Below, piece by piece: positions 15,798 to 24,289 of a stretch of 28,370 nt of DNA (the stretch's first letter is position 1; the number at the start of each line of letters is the position of its first letter). The notes under the pieces are model-generated. The model was not told the DNA's origin and ran no database searches. It worked only from the letters and a program-made list of their open reading frames with translations. The position numbers and the translations under genes are program-made. Source of the DNA: UBA5905 sp964609975 (GTDB taxonomy: Bacteria > Bacillota > Clostridia > Oscillospirales > Acutalibacteraceae). The DNA is taken from contig CAZSTR010000019.1 in the NCBI GenBank assembly GCA_964609975.1, forward strand, positions 1-28,370, read 5' to 3'.

Positions 15798-16206
15798 TGT
15801 TTTCCAGCTCGTCCAGCAAATCGCCCATCAGCCCCACATTATAGGGGGTGATGATGAAGGTGCAGTTCGCCACCTTCTTGATTTGTCCGTCGTTGGCATA
15901 GGCCACGCCGCTGAGGAAGTCCAAAATCCGGCGCGCCACATCCTTGTTGGCGGATTCCAGATTCAGCACCACCGTACGCTTCGCATTGAGGTGGTCGGCC
16001 ACAGCGCTGGCGTCATCGAAGCGCTCCGGCTTCACCAAAACCACCTGCAGCTGTGCCGTGGCATGGATGTTCACCACCTTGTTTCCACGCTTCGTCTCCG
16101 CAGGGGCATCGGGTGCGCTTTTGGTCACGAAGGTTTCCTCCCGGCCAAATTCCTCCTCGTTCTCCTCCGGATCCTCGTCACTCAAAAAACGCTCAAAAAA
16201 CCGCAT
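15781..16206 (-). CDS. sepF: Cell division protein SepF
   Basis: A 141-residue SepF. A short N-terminal membrane-targeting helix (MRFFERFL) and an acidic linker precede the SepF core. Core motifs are VVLVKPERFDDASAVADHLNAKRTVVLNLE and DFLSGVAYANDG, ending in FIITPYNV. SepF anchors FtsZ filaments to the membrane and bundles them into rings in Gram-positives. The ATG at 16206 follows a strong GGAGG. It is part of yggS-sepF-ylmH-divIVA, a widely conserved order downstream of ftsZ in Firmicutes, although ftsZ is not in this window. Confidence 0.95.
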   Translation of the reverse strand: MRFFERFLSDEDPEENEEEFGREETFVTKSAPDAPAETKRGNKVVNIHATAQLQVVLVKPERFDDASAVADHLNAKRTVVLNLESANKDVARRILDFLSGVAYANDGQIKKVANCTFIITPYNVGLMGDLLDELENNGLYF

Positions 16207-16236
16207 AGCTCAAACCTCCAAAAAAATATTCATTGC

Positions 16237-16953
16237 TTACACATACTGTCGGCGGCCGAAAATGGCCGAGCCGATGCGAACCAGCGTTGCCCCCTCCAGA
16301 ATGGCCTCCTCGAAATCGTCGGACATTCCCATGGACAAGATCCGCATATCTATATTATCTATATTTTTGGCCCTCATGTCAACCTGTAGTTGGTACATTT
16401 TTGAAAAAAATGCTCTTTTTTCCGATTCTTTTTCCGAAATTGGCGGAACGGTCATCAAGCCTTCCACCGAAATTCCCGGCAAAAGCGCCATTTGGCCGAG
16501 AAGCTCCTCAAGCCCTTCGGGGGTGATTCCGGATTTCGCCTCCTCACCGCCGATGTTCACCTCCGCCAAAACCCGCGTCACGATTCCCAGCTCCTCCGAC
16601 CGGCGGGAAATTTTTCGAGCGAGGGCTTCGCTGTCCACCGACTGAATCATATCTACCTGTCCGACGATGGAATTCACCTTGTTGGACTGCAAATGGCCGA
16701 TAAGGTGAATTTCTGCCCGTCCGGGCAAAAGGGCCTGCTTTTTCGCCAAAAACTCCTGCACACGGTTTTCACCGATGAAAGAAACGCCGGCCTCCAACGC
16801 ACAGTTGATGCGCTCCGCCTCCACCGTTTTCGTCACCGCCATCAGCCGCACATCCTCTCGGCTCCGTCCGGCGCGTACGCAGGCGTTCTCGATGCGCTCC
16901 TCGATGCGCGCCAGCGCATCCTGCACAGCGCTATCGAATGATTTTTCCGTCAT
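16237..16953 (-). CDS. yggS: YggS-family pyridoxal-phosphate homeostasis protein
   Basis: A 238-residue PLP-binding protein of the YggS/YlmE/PROSC family with an alanine-racemase-like barrel. The PLP-lysine is Lys42 in RLMAVTKTV. Other blocks are FIGENRVQEF, IHLIGHLQSNK, EVNIGGEEAKSG and ILSMGMSDDFEEAI. It buffers free PLP and affects amino-acid metabolism; no enzymatic activity is established for the family. The ATG at 16953 follows GGAGGGG and overlaps the upstream HlyD-like gene by 23 bases. Confidence 0.95.
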   Translation of the reverse strand: MTEKSFDSAVQDALARIEERIENACVRAGRSREDVRLMAVTKTVEAERINCALEAGVSFIGENRVQEFLAKKQALLPGRAEIHLIGHLQSNKVNSIVGQVDMIQSVDSEALARKISRRSEELGIVTRVLAEVNIGGEEAKSGITPEGLEELLGQMALLPGISVEGLMTVPPISEKESEKRAFFSKMYQLQVDMRAKNIDNIDMRILSMGMSDDFEEAILEGATLVRIGSAIFGRRQYV

Positions 16954-18184
16954 ACATACCCCTCCCGCCGACAATAATGTCGTCATACAGCCGCAGATAG
17001 CCGGACTCGTCCGTTTCCTTACAAATCACATAATCCGCCGGCTCGCTATACAGCTGGTCGATTTTCCGGAAGGAAACGGTGTTTCCATATCGGATATAGA
17101 CGCCCGCCTGCTGCTGGTCGTCGATGACGATGGCCCGCTTGGGCACCTTTAGCCCGGTGTGCTTCACCAGCAAAATCTGTACCGTCTCTCGGCGAATGGT
17201 GGACAGAGCCTCAGACATATAGGCACAGCGGAACACCACGCCCATTTTCCCATTTTCGCCCCGAATTCCGGCGGCCACCGTCACCGGGATTTCCTCATCG
17301 GTCACGAAGGACATCCGCAACGCCAGCTCTTTCCCCTCGGTGAGCACATTATAATACGAATCGGACACAAAGCAGGCGAAATACCATTCATAGCCGCTGA
17401 CGATTTTTCCGTTGGAGGGCTGGGGCGTGGACGGCTCCATGAACAAATAGCTTTCCAGATCGGCAGCCGTCAGTTTCGTCGGGTCCACATTCGCCAAAAG
17501 CGCCTCATACCCATCGGTTTCGTCGGCGAAATATCCCGCCACCGGCGCCTTCACGGCCTTCGTCGCCCTTTTATAGGAGGCCTGGAGCGCCTTTTTCTCC
17601 GCCTCCAGCTGTGCAATCGTCCCGTTCAAATCCACCGTCGTTCCCGTGACGATTTGCTTTTTGCTCAAAGCGGCGATGAGCTTCGTCCTCGTCTCTTCCA
17701 CCGCCAGGCCGATGACGCCGCCATCCACCTGGCGCACCAAATCGGCCACCGAGGAGCTGATATGGGCGTTGATGATGTTCAAATTCCAATGACTATAGGA
17801 GCGATCCGCCTGAATCGCCTTCAAAGCGGCAATCTGCTCCTCCAGCGCCTGCACCTTTTGCTCGGTGATGCCATCCTGGTCGCTGGCATAAACGCTGGCG
17901 ATAACGCCGTCCTTCGCCACACGGGTGCCGTTCTCGATGGTATAATACACCGCCCCGGTCTCAGTAGCCGGAATCACCGTCTCCGAGCGAAACACAAGCC
18001 CCTGCGAATCAATGGATTCATAAACGCTATACGAGGAGGCCTGCTCCGTCTGCACGGTAGCGAACACGCCTCGATACAGCTGATACCCTCCATAAAGCAG
18101 AAGTAAAACCACCACGCCGAAGGTCAAAAGTCCCTGGCGGCTTTTGTGCTTTTTTACCTTCCCCCGGTCATCGGTCGGCTTCAT
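16931..18184 (-). CDS. HlyD-like membrane-anchored protein in the division operon
   Basis: A 417-residue protein with a basic N-terminus, one membrane segment (about 19-34) and a large outer part. The outer part contains two helical or coiled-coil stretches (VQALEEQIAALK; IAQLEAEKKALQASY) flanked by a barrel-sandwich-like segment (ATETGAVYYTIENGTRVAKDGVIASVYA ... KAVKAPVAGYF). This is the layout of HlyD/RND-type adaptor proteins. No ABC exporter or pump is adjacent; its constant company is sepF, yggS and divIVA. A role at the cell envelope during division is possible but unproven. The ATG at 18184 has GGAG 8 bases upstream and overlaps miaA by 17 bases. Confidence 0.8.
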   Translation of the reverse strand: MKPTDDRGKVKKHKSRQGLLTFGVVVLLLLYGGYQLYRGVFATVQTEQASSYSVYESIDSQGLVFRSETVIPATETGAVYYTIENGTRVAKDGVIASVYASDQDGITEQKVQALEEQIAALKAIQADRSYSHWNLNIINAHISSSVADLVRQVDGGVIGLAVEETRTKLIAALSKKQIVTGTTVDLNGTIAQLEAEKKALQASYKRATKAVKAPVAGYFADETDGYEALLANVDPTKLTAADLESYLFMEPSTPQPSNGKIVSGYEWYFACFVSDSYYNVLTEGKELALRMSFVTDEEIPVTVAAGIRGENGKMGVVFRCAYMSEALSTIRRETVQILLVKHTGLKVPKRAIVIDDQQQAGVYIRYGNTVSFRKIDQLYSEPADYVICKETDESGYLRLYDDIIVGGRGMYDGKIIR

Positions 18185-19121
18185 CGGCTTCGCTCCTTTC
18201 CTTCCATTCCGCAAATTGTTCTTCGATCACCCGCGCCGCCTGCGCCGGCTCGGAAAAATCGTCCATATAAATCGGGTGGGCATAATCCAGCCGACGAAAC
18301 CAGGAAAGCTGGCGCTTGGCATAATGGCGGGTGCCGGTTTTCAGCGCCGTCACCGCCTCCTCCAGGCTGACCCTTCCCCGAAAATAGGGCAACAGTTCCT
18401 TATACCCGATGGCCTGGAGAACGGTGGCCTCCGGCTGCTGCCGCAACACCAGCCGCGCCTCCTCCAGCAATCCGTTTTCCAGCATCCGCTGGACGCGCTC
18501 CTCGATGCGCCGATAAAGCCGCTCCCGGTCTGCATATTGCAGAACAAACAGACAGCCCCGATCCGGCGCCGGCTCCCGGCGGGAAAGCGCCGCCTGATGG
18601 GCGATGGTGTCGCCGGTGGTTTCATACACCTCCAGCGCCCGAATGATTCGATTGCGGTCGTTTCGGTGAAGCCGGGCGGCGGTTTCCGGGTCAACCTCCC
18701 GCAGCCGCTCCAGCAAATCCGCTCCGTCCTCCGCCTCCCGGCGCAGTCGTTCCCGTACAGCCGGATTTTCCGGCTGTGGGAAATATTGGATGTTCTCCAT
18801 AAAGGCCTGAATATACAACCCCGTTCCGCCGCACAAAATCGGCATTTTTCCTCTTGCATATACCTGCGCGAAGCAACAGCGAGCGTCCGCCGTATATCGC
18901 GCCACGCTGTATTTCTCATTCAGCGGGAGAAAGCCCTGCAAATGATGGGGAATTCCTGCGCGCTCCTTTTCGTCGGGGCGGGCAGTGCCCACAGAAACTC
19001 CCGCATAAATTTGCATGGAATCCGCCGAAACGACCTCCCCCTGCAAAAGCCGGGCCAGCTCCACGGCCACCGCCGTTTTTCCGCAGGCGGTCGGCCCGGC
19101 AATTACCGGATAATATTGCAT
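18168..19121 (-). CDS. miaA: tRNA dimethylallyltransferase
   Basis: A 317-residue MiaA that transfers a dimethylallyl group to N6 of A37 in tRNAs reading UNN codons. The P-loop is GPTACGKT (9-16), followed by GEVVSADSMQIYAG and GTARPDEKE. LCGGTGLYIQAF and RNRIIRALEVYE are family blocks. KTGTRHYAKRQLSWFRR marks the C-terminal core. The start is set at ATG 19121, where an AGGGGGCGGG site precedes it; an ATG at 19142 is in frame but lacks one. MiaB, which methylthiolates the MiaA product, heads the same operon. Confidence 0.96.
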   Translation of the reverse strand: MQYYPVIAGPTACGKTAVAVELARLLQGEVVSADSMQIYAGVSVGTARPDEKERAGIPHHLQGFLPLNEKYSVARYTADARCCFAQVYARGKMPILCGGTGLYIQAFMENIQYFPQPENPAVRERLRREAEDGADLLERLREVDPETAARLHRNDRNRIIRALEVYETTGDTIAHQAALSRREPAPDRGCLFVLQYADRERLYRRIEERVQRMLENGLLEEARLVLRQQPEATVLQAIGYKELLPYFRGRVSLEEAVTALKTGTRHYAKRQLSWFRRLDYAHPIYMDDFSEPAQAARVIEEQFAEWKERSEADEADR

Positions 19122-19160
19122 GGCTTCCCGCCCCCTTTTCATTTATCGTTTTTATCAGCC

Positions 19161-21137
19161 CTATTGCAGACGGCCGAACTGCTTTTCCAGTTCTTTCTTT
19201 GTCATTTCGATGCACACCGGCCGCCCATGGGGACAATAACGCACATTCTCCGCGGTCAGCACCGCCTTCGCCAGCATCAACAGCTCCTCCGGGGTGCTAT
19301 GGTCGCCGGCCTTCGTGGCCGCCCGGCAGGCGGAGGAATGATAAATCCATTCCAGCTTCGTCGAGGTGACCTCCCGGCCGCCCTCAGACAGGCCGGTGGC
19401 GATTTCCCGCACGGTGGCGTCGATGTCCACGCCGGACAGCACCATCGGGAAGCTGCGCACCAGCACCGTGTTTGTGCCGAAATCTTCCAGCTCGATGCCC
19501 GCCTCCGCCAGCACCGGCAGGTTTTCCAAAAGGGCGGAATGTTCCTCCGGACTAACCGACACCGGAACGGGCGCTAACAGCATTTGGCCGTTGGTTTCCC
19601 GTTGTTCCACTAGCCGGTTATACAAAATCCGCTCATGAGCCGCGTGCTTATCAATGAGAAACAGTGAATCTCCCATTTGGGCGAGAATATAGGTGAACGC
19701 AAATTCGCCGATCAGCCGTACCGGAAGCTCCAGCTTTTCCAACCCCTCCAGAGACAGCGGCAGTTCCTCTGCCGTTTTTTCATCCGGCAGAGAAACCGGC
19801 TTCAACGACGGCGCCGAAGCTTCTTCGGCGGTCACCACCGCCTCCGGTGAAGGGGACTTCGTTGCGGCGCCGGGCGGCTCTGCCATCGGCAGAGAAAAAG
19901 CGGTCGGCTGATAAGCCGTCAGCGTCCCATCCTCCAAGGAGGCCTCCGCCTGCGGCTCATCATCCACACACAAATCCAAGAAGGAGGGCGCCTTCACAAC
20001 GGGCGGCTTCGCCGTCACCGGCGAAGAGGAGAAAACGGGCAGCGTCGGCTTTTCCGCCGCGGGAGAAACCACCGGACGCACCGGCGGCGCAGTCGACGCA
20101 GGCGCAGGCACGGTGCGCTCCTCGCGCAACAGCACCCGACGTATGTTATCCCCCACCTCGATGGCCGATTTGACGCCGAAATATACCGCGTCGAAAACCG
20201 GCTTTTCATTGGTGAAGCGCACCTCGATCTTCGCCGGATGCACATTGGCGTCCACCGTCTCCGGCGGCAAGGTCAAAAACAGCACGCAGGTAGGAAAGCG
20301 CCCCACCATTGTCACGCCCTTATAGGCGCGCTCCAGCGCCACCGCCGCCGTTTGGGTCTTCACATAGCGACCGTTCACATAAAAATGCTGCATGGTGCGG
20401 TTTTGGCGGCAAGCCTCCGGCTTGCAGATATAGCCCTTCACCGCGACGCCGTTCATGGAATAATCCACCGGAATCAGCCCGGCGGCAAAGGCCTTCCCCA
20501 GCACCGCGTAGATGCAGGCGAGAGAATCGCCGGTTCCGGGGGATTGCAGCTCCGTGCGGCCGTTGCGGATGAATTTCACCGCGACCTCCGGATGAGACAT
20601 CGCCAGCCGCTCCACCACGCCAGCCACGGCATTTCCCTCGCTGACATCCTTTTTCAAAAATTTCATACGGGCGGGGATGTTATAAAACAGGTCGGTAATC
20701 ACCAGCGTTGTTCCCTCCGGACAGCCGACATCCTCCAGCACCTGCTTTTCTCCGCCCCGTATCACATAACGCGTGCCCACCAGCTCGCCCGCGGCGCAGG
20801 TGGTCAGCTCCACCTGCGCCACAGCGCCGATGGAGGCCAACGCCTCCCCGCGAAAGCCCAGCGTGGCGATGGCGTCCAAATCCTGCGGGGTGCGCACCTT
20901 GCTGGTAGCATGGCGCAAAAAGGCCGTCGGCACATCCTCGCGGCTCATGCCGCACCCGTCGTCGGACACCCGCATATAGGTGATACCTCCGTCGCGGATT
21001 TCCACCGTCAGGCGGGAGGCCCCGGCGTCGATAGCGTTTTCCATCAGCTCCTTGATGACCGAGCTGGGACGCTCCACAACCTCACCAGCGGCAATCAGCT
21101 CCGCCGTGTGCTTGTCCAGCACTTGAATTTTCGCCAT
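19161..21137 (-). CDS. mutL: DNA mismatch repair protein MutL (endonuclease type)
   Basis: A 658-residue MutL. The N-terminal GHKL ATPase shows KELMENAIDAGA (Glu30, Asn34), SDDGCGM, LRHATSK and GFRGEALAS. A Pro/Ala/Ser-rich linker spans about 335-465. The C-terminal domain carries the metal-dependent nickase motif DKHAAHERI (Asp496, His498, Glu502), an ACRAATKAG block and CPHGRPVCIEM. It therefore belongs to the nicking MutL class found in bacteria without MutH. The ATG at 21137 follows GGGAGG. It lies 23 bases after mutS and is clearly co-transcribed with it. Confidence 0.97.
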   Translation of the reverse strand: MAKIQVLDKHTAELIAAGEVVERPSSVIKELMENAIDAGASRLTVEIRDGGITYMRVSDDGCGMSREDVPTAFLRHATSKVRTPQDLDAIATLGFRGEALASIGAVAQVELTTCAAGELVGTRYVIRGGEKQVLEDVGCPEGTTLVITDLFYNIPARMKFLKKDVSEGNAVAGVVERLAMSHPEVAVKFIRNGRTELQSPGTGDSLACIYAVLGKAFAAGLIPVDYSMNGVAVKGYICKPEACRQNRTMQHFYVNGRYVKTQTAAVALERAYKGVTMVGRFPTCVLFLTLPPETVDANVHPAKIEVRFTNEKPVFDAVYFGVKSAIEVGDNIRRVLLREERTVPAPASTAPPVRPVVSPAAEKPTLPVFSSSPVTAKPPVVKAPSFLDLCVDDEPQAEASLEDGTLTAYQPTAFSLPMAEPPGAATKSPSPEAVVTAEEASAPSLKPVSLPDEKTAEELPLSLEGLEKLELPVRLIGEFAFTYILAQMGDSLFLIDKHAAHERILYNRLVEQRETNGQMLLAPVPVSVSPEEHSALLENLPVLAEAGIELEDFGTNTVLVRSFPMVLSGVDIDATVREIATGLSEGGREVTSTKLEWIYHSSACRAATKAGDHSTPEELLMLAKAVLTAENVRYCPHGRPVCIEMTKKELEKQFGRLQ

Positions 21138-21160
21138 AAAACGGCCTCCCTTCGATGGTA

Positions 21161-23773
21161 TCAATAAGCGGCGGCTTCCTGTATCAGCTTCGCCAGCTCC
21201 TGCATAGCTTCAATGGGTGTGAGCACATTGATGTCCAGCGCTTTCAGCCGCTGGACAAGCGGGTTATCCTGCGCAGACAGCAGGGAAAGCTGCGCTTCCT
21301 CGCACACCGGCGCAGACTGAGGCGCGGGTGCAGGCAAGCCGCCCGCCTCCGCCTGGTGCAAAAGCTCCTTCGCCCGGCGCACCACCGGCTCGCAAATTCC
21401 GGCCAGCTTCGCCACCTCGATGCCATAGCTGTCGTCCGCCGGTCCGCGGACGATGCGCCGCAGGAAGGTAATGTCGTCGCCCCGCTTTTTGGCGGCTACA
21501 TGATAGTTTTTCACGCAGGGAAGCTCCTCCTCGATGGCGGTCAGCTCATGATAATGGGTAGCGAACAGCGTTTTCGCCCCCAGCTTTTTCTTGTCCGCCA
21601 CATATTCCAGCACCGCACGGGCAATACTCATACCGTCGAAGGTGGAGGTTCCCCGCCCGATTTCGTCGAAAATGATGAGGCTGTTTTTGGTGGCGTTACG
21701 CAAAATCGAAGCCACCTCGCTCATCTCCACCATGAAGGTGGACTGACCGGAGGCCAAATCGTCCGAGGCTCCGACGCGGGTGAAAATGCTGTCCACAATA
21801 CCGATCGTCGCCCGTTGCGCCGGCACAAAGGAGCCAATCTGCGCCATCAGCACAATCAGCGCGGTTTGGCGCATATAAGTAGATTTTCCGGCCATGTTGG
21901 GACCGGTGATGATGGAAACGGTGTTTTCTCCCGCGTCCAACAGCGTATCGTTGGGCACGAAGGGAGCGTCGCTGAGCTGTTCCACCACTGGGTGCCGTCC
22001 CCCCACAATATAGATACGGCTTTCCATATCCACCTCCGGCCGTACATAGCCCTGGCGCATGGCCACCTCCGCCAGCGAGGCCAGCACATCCAGCCGCGCC
22101 AGCGCCTCCGCGGTGCGCTGAATCCGGGGAAGCTGGTCGGCCACCTGACTGCGCAGCTGGCAAAATAGCTGATATTCCAGCGCTATCGACCGCTCCTTGG
22201 CGGTGAGCACCCGCGTTTCCAGCTCCTTCAGCTCCTGAGTAATATAGCGCTCAGCGTTAGCCAGCGTCTGCTTGCGAATATAATGCTCCGGCACCTGATC
22301 ACTATACAGACGGGAAACCTCGATATAATATCCAAAAACCCGGTTGTATCCCACTTTCAGTGTTTTGATGCCGGTTTTTTCCTTTTCCTGCGCCTCGACC
22401 CGCGTGATAATGCCCTTGCTGTCGGTCATATCGGTGCGCAATTCATCCAACTCCGCCAAATAGCCGGGGCGAATCATGCCCCCCTCCCGCACAGAGAAGG
22501 GCGGCTCATCCACAATCGCCTGCGCCAGCTGGGAGCGAATGTCCTCCAGCGGATCCAAATCCGCGCGCACCGCCGCCAGCATTTCGCACCGCGCGTCCTG
22601 CAACGACGCCAAAATCGGCGGAAGCTGCTCCAGCGTCTGCTGAAGGGAGCGAAGCTCGCGGGCGTTGGCGCTTCCGTATACAATCCGGGTCATGATGCGT
22701 TCCAAATCGTATACGCGCACCAGCTGCTCCTGCACCTGCTCCCGCATAGGAGTGTTGCGATACAGCTCCTCCACCGCCTCCAGCCGGCGCGTGATGGGCG
22801 CAAGGCGAATAAGCGGCTGTTCGATCCATTGGCGCATGAGCCGTTTTCCCATGGCGGTATGGGTGCGATCCAGTACACCCAGCAGAGAGCCATGCTTTTC
22901 CTTCGCCCGCATGGTTTCCAACAGCTCCAGATTGCGCCGTGCCGTCAAATCCAGCTTCATATACTGCGTATCGGAATAAACCGCCGGAATAGCCAGCCGC
23001 TCCAGCCCGTTCATCTGCGTCTGCTTCAGATAGGCCAATGCGGCGCCGAGGGCGCAACGGGCCGCCGGATGCGCCGCCAAATCCATTTCCGAGAGGCTTT
23101 GTCCGGGATATTGTTCCTCGATGGCGGCGTCCGCCGCCGCCGGCAAAAACTCCTCCTCCGGCCGTTGCTCCAGCCGCACGTGAAGCCGATTATCGGCGAA
23201 GCCGCGCATCTCTCGGTTCTCCGCCATCCGGCCGTTAACCAGAATTTCGCTGGGATTGAAGCGCCCCAGCTCGTTGCTGATGCGCAAGCCCAGCTCGTCA
23301 CCGGAAAGCTCTGTCACCTGCACCACACCCGTAGAGCAGTCGCAGAAGCACAGCCCGCAGGCGCTTCCGTCTGCGCTCTCGAAAATGGACGCCAGATAGT
23401 TGTTCCGGCTCTCATCTAGCATACTTCCCTCGATCACCGTTCCGGGGGTCAGCACCCGCACGATATCCCGTTTGACAAGGCCCTTCGCCGTCGCCGGATC
23501 TTCGGTCTGCTCACAAATGGCGACCTTATACCCCTTCGCCACCAGACGGGCAACATAGGATTCATAGCTGTGGAAGGGAACACCGCACATGGGCGCCCGC
23601 TCCGGCTGGCCGCAATCCTTCCCTGTGAGGGTCAGCTCCAGCTCCTTTGAGGCAATTTTCGCGTCTTCAAAGAACATTTCATAGAAGTCACCCAAACGGA
23701 AAAAGAGAATCGAGCCGGGGTTCTCCTCCTTGATTTCCAGATATTGCTTCATCATGGGCGTATATTCTGCCAT
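21161..23773 (-). CDS. mutS: DNA mismatch recognition protein MutS
   Basis: An 870-residue MutS of normal length. The mismatch-reading Phe-x-Glu lies in GDFYEMF (Phe30, Glu32). The connector, lever and clamp regions follow. The ATPase shows GPNMAGKST (Lys630), SLIIFDEIGRGTSTFDG and TLFATHYHEL. The C-terminal tail ends in a short helical segment (LDINVLTPIEAMQELAKLI), usual for MutS1. It recognises mispairs and small loops and recruits MutL. The ATG at 23773 follows AAGGATG. A 72-base gap separates it from ylbF; no promoter is evident there. Confidence 0.98.
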   Translation of the reverse strand: MAEYTPMMKQYLEIKEENPGSILFFRLGDFYEMFFEDAKIASKELELTLTGKDCGQPERAPMCGVPFHSYESYVARLVAKGYKVAICEQTEDPATAKGLVKRDIVRVLTPGTVIEGSMLDESRNNYLASIFESADGSACGLCFCDCSTGVVQVTELSGDELGLRISNELGRFNPSEILVNGRMAENREMRGFADNRLHVRLEQRPEEEFLPAAADAAIEEQYPGQSLSEMDLAAHPAARCALGAALAYLKQTQMNGLERLAIPAVYSDTQYMKLDLTARRNLELLETMRAKEKHGSLLGVLDRTHTAMGKRLMRQWIEQPLIRLAPITRRLEAVEELYRNTPMREQVQEQLVRVYDLERIMTRIVYGSANARELRSLQQTLEQLPPILASLQDARCEMLAAVRADLDPLEDIRSQLAQAIVDEPPFSVREGGMIRPGYLAELDELRTDMTDSKGIITRVEAQEKEKTGIKTLKVGYNRVFGYYIEVSRLYSDQVPEHYIRKQTLANAERYITQELKELETRVLTAKERSIALEYQLFCQLRSQVADQLPRIQRTAEALARLDVLASLAEVAMRQGYVRPEVDMESRIYIVGGRHPVVEQLSDAPFVPNDTLLDAGENTVSIITGPNMAGKSTYMRQTALIVLMAQIGSFVPAQRATIGIVDSIFTRVGASDDLASGQSTFMVEMSEVASILRNATKNSLIIFDEIGRGTSTFDGMSIARAVLEYVADKKKLGAKTLFATHYHELTAIEEELPCVKNYHVAAKKRGDDITFLRRIVRGPADDSYGIEVAKLAGICEPVVRRAKELLHQAEAGGLPAPAPQSAPVCEEAQLSLLSAQDNPLVQRLKALDINVLTPIEAMQELAKLIQEAAAY

Positions 23774-23845
23774 GGCTTTTCATCCTTGTCTGTAAATTTT
23801 CCCTGCTTTTTCCGCAACGCTCGCCGAAGCCGCCGTGCCCGGCTC

Positions 23846-24268
23846 TCAGTGGCTACAGCCGCCTCCGCAGCTGCTGCAATCGCCAGTGCAACCGCTCTCC
23901 TGAGCGGCGAGAGCCGGATCTTGTCCCTGCACTGCCAGCGAAATCGCCGCCTGGATTTTGTTCACCAGCGCGTCCAGCTCGTTGCGGGCCGTGTTATAGG
24001 CTTGCATGGTTTCCCGCTCCATGATGCGAGCATAAACCGTCCGCATTTCCTCGTTGAGACGGCGCAAACGGTCGGTATCCTGCTCGGCCTCCGCCTTGGT
24101 TTCCTCCTGGTTGATGTTCATGCGCTTGACATTGAAGTCGCCGATGAGCTGCTGCAGCTCCTCATCGGCGTCCGCCGCCGCCTGCGCCTTCTGCAACGCA
24201 AGGCAACGCTCATCCTCCTTCAGCTGATAGGCGAAATCAATCGCCATGTTTAAAATTGCATCCTCCAT
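23846..24268 (-). CDS. ylbF: YlbF-family regulator with Cys-rich C-terminus
   Basis: A 140-residue, mainly helical protein of the YlbF/YmcA family (IDFAYQLKEDERCLALQKAQAAADADEELQQLIGDF). In B. subtilis the YlbF-YmcA-YaaT complex carries 4Fe-4S clusters and directs RNase Y-dependent mRNA maturation. Here the tail ends CTGDCSSCGGGCSH, with Cys127, 131, 134 and 138 spaced x3, x2 and x3, so a cluster ligand role is credible. The ATG at 24268 is chosen because AAGGAG lies 9 bases upstream; an ATG at 24277 would abut that site. It sits 21 bases after miaB. Confidence 0.85.
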   Translation of the reverse strand: MEDAILNMAIDFAYQLKEDERCLALQKAQAAADADEELQQLIGDFNVKRMNINQEETKAEAEQDTDRLRRLNEEMRTVYARIMERETMQAYNTARNELDALVNKIQAAISLAVQGQDPALAAQESGCTGDCSSCGGGCSH

Positions 24269-24289
24269 GATGGACATCTCCTTTTCGTT

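Noticed and set aside
20238..23419. Long plus-strand open frames opposite mutL and mutS
   Set aside because: They are antisense shadows of GC-rich conserved genes, with compositions typical of reverse frames and no family motifs.
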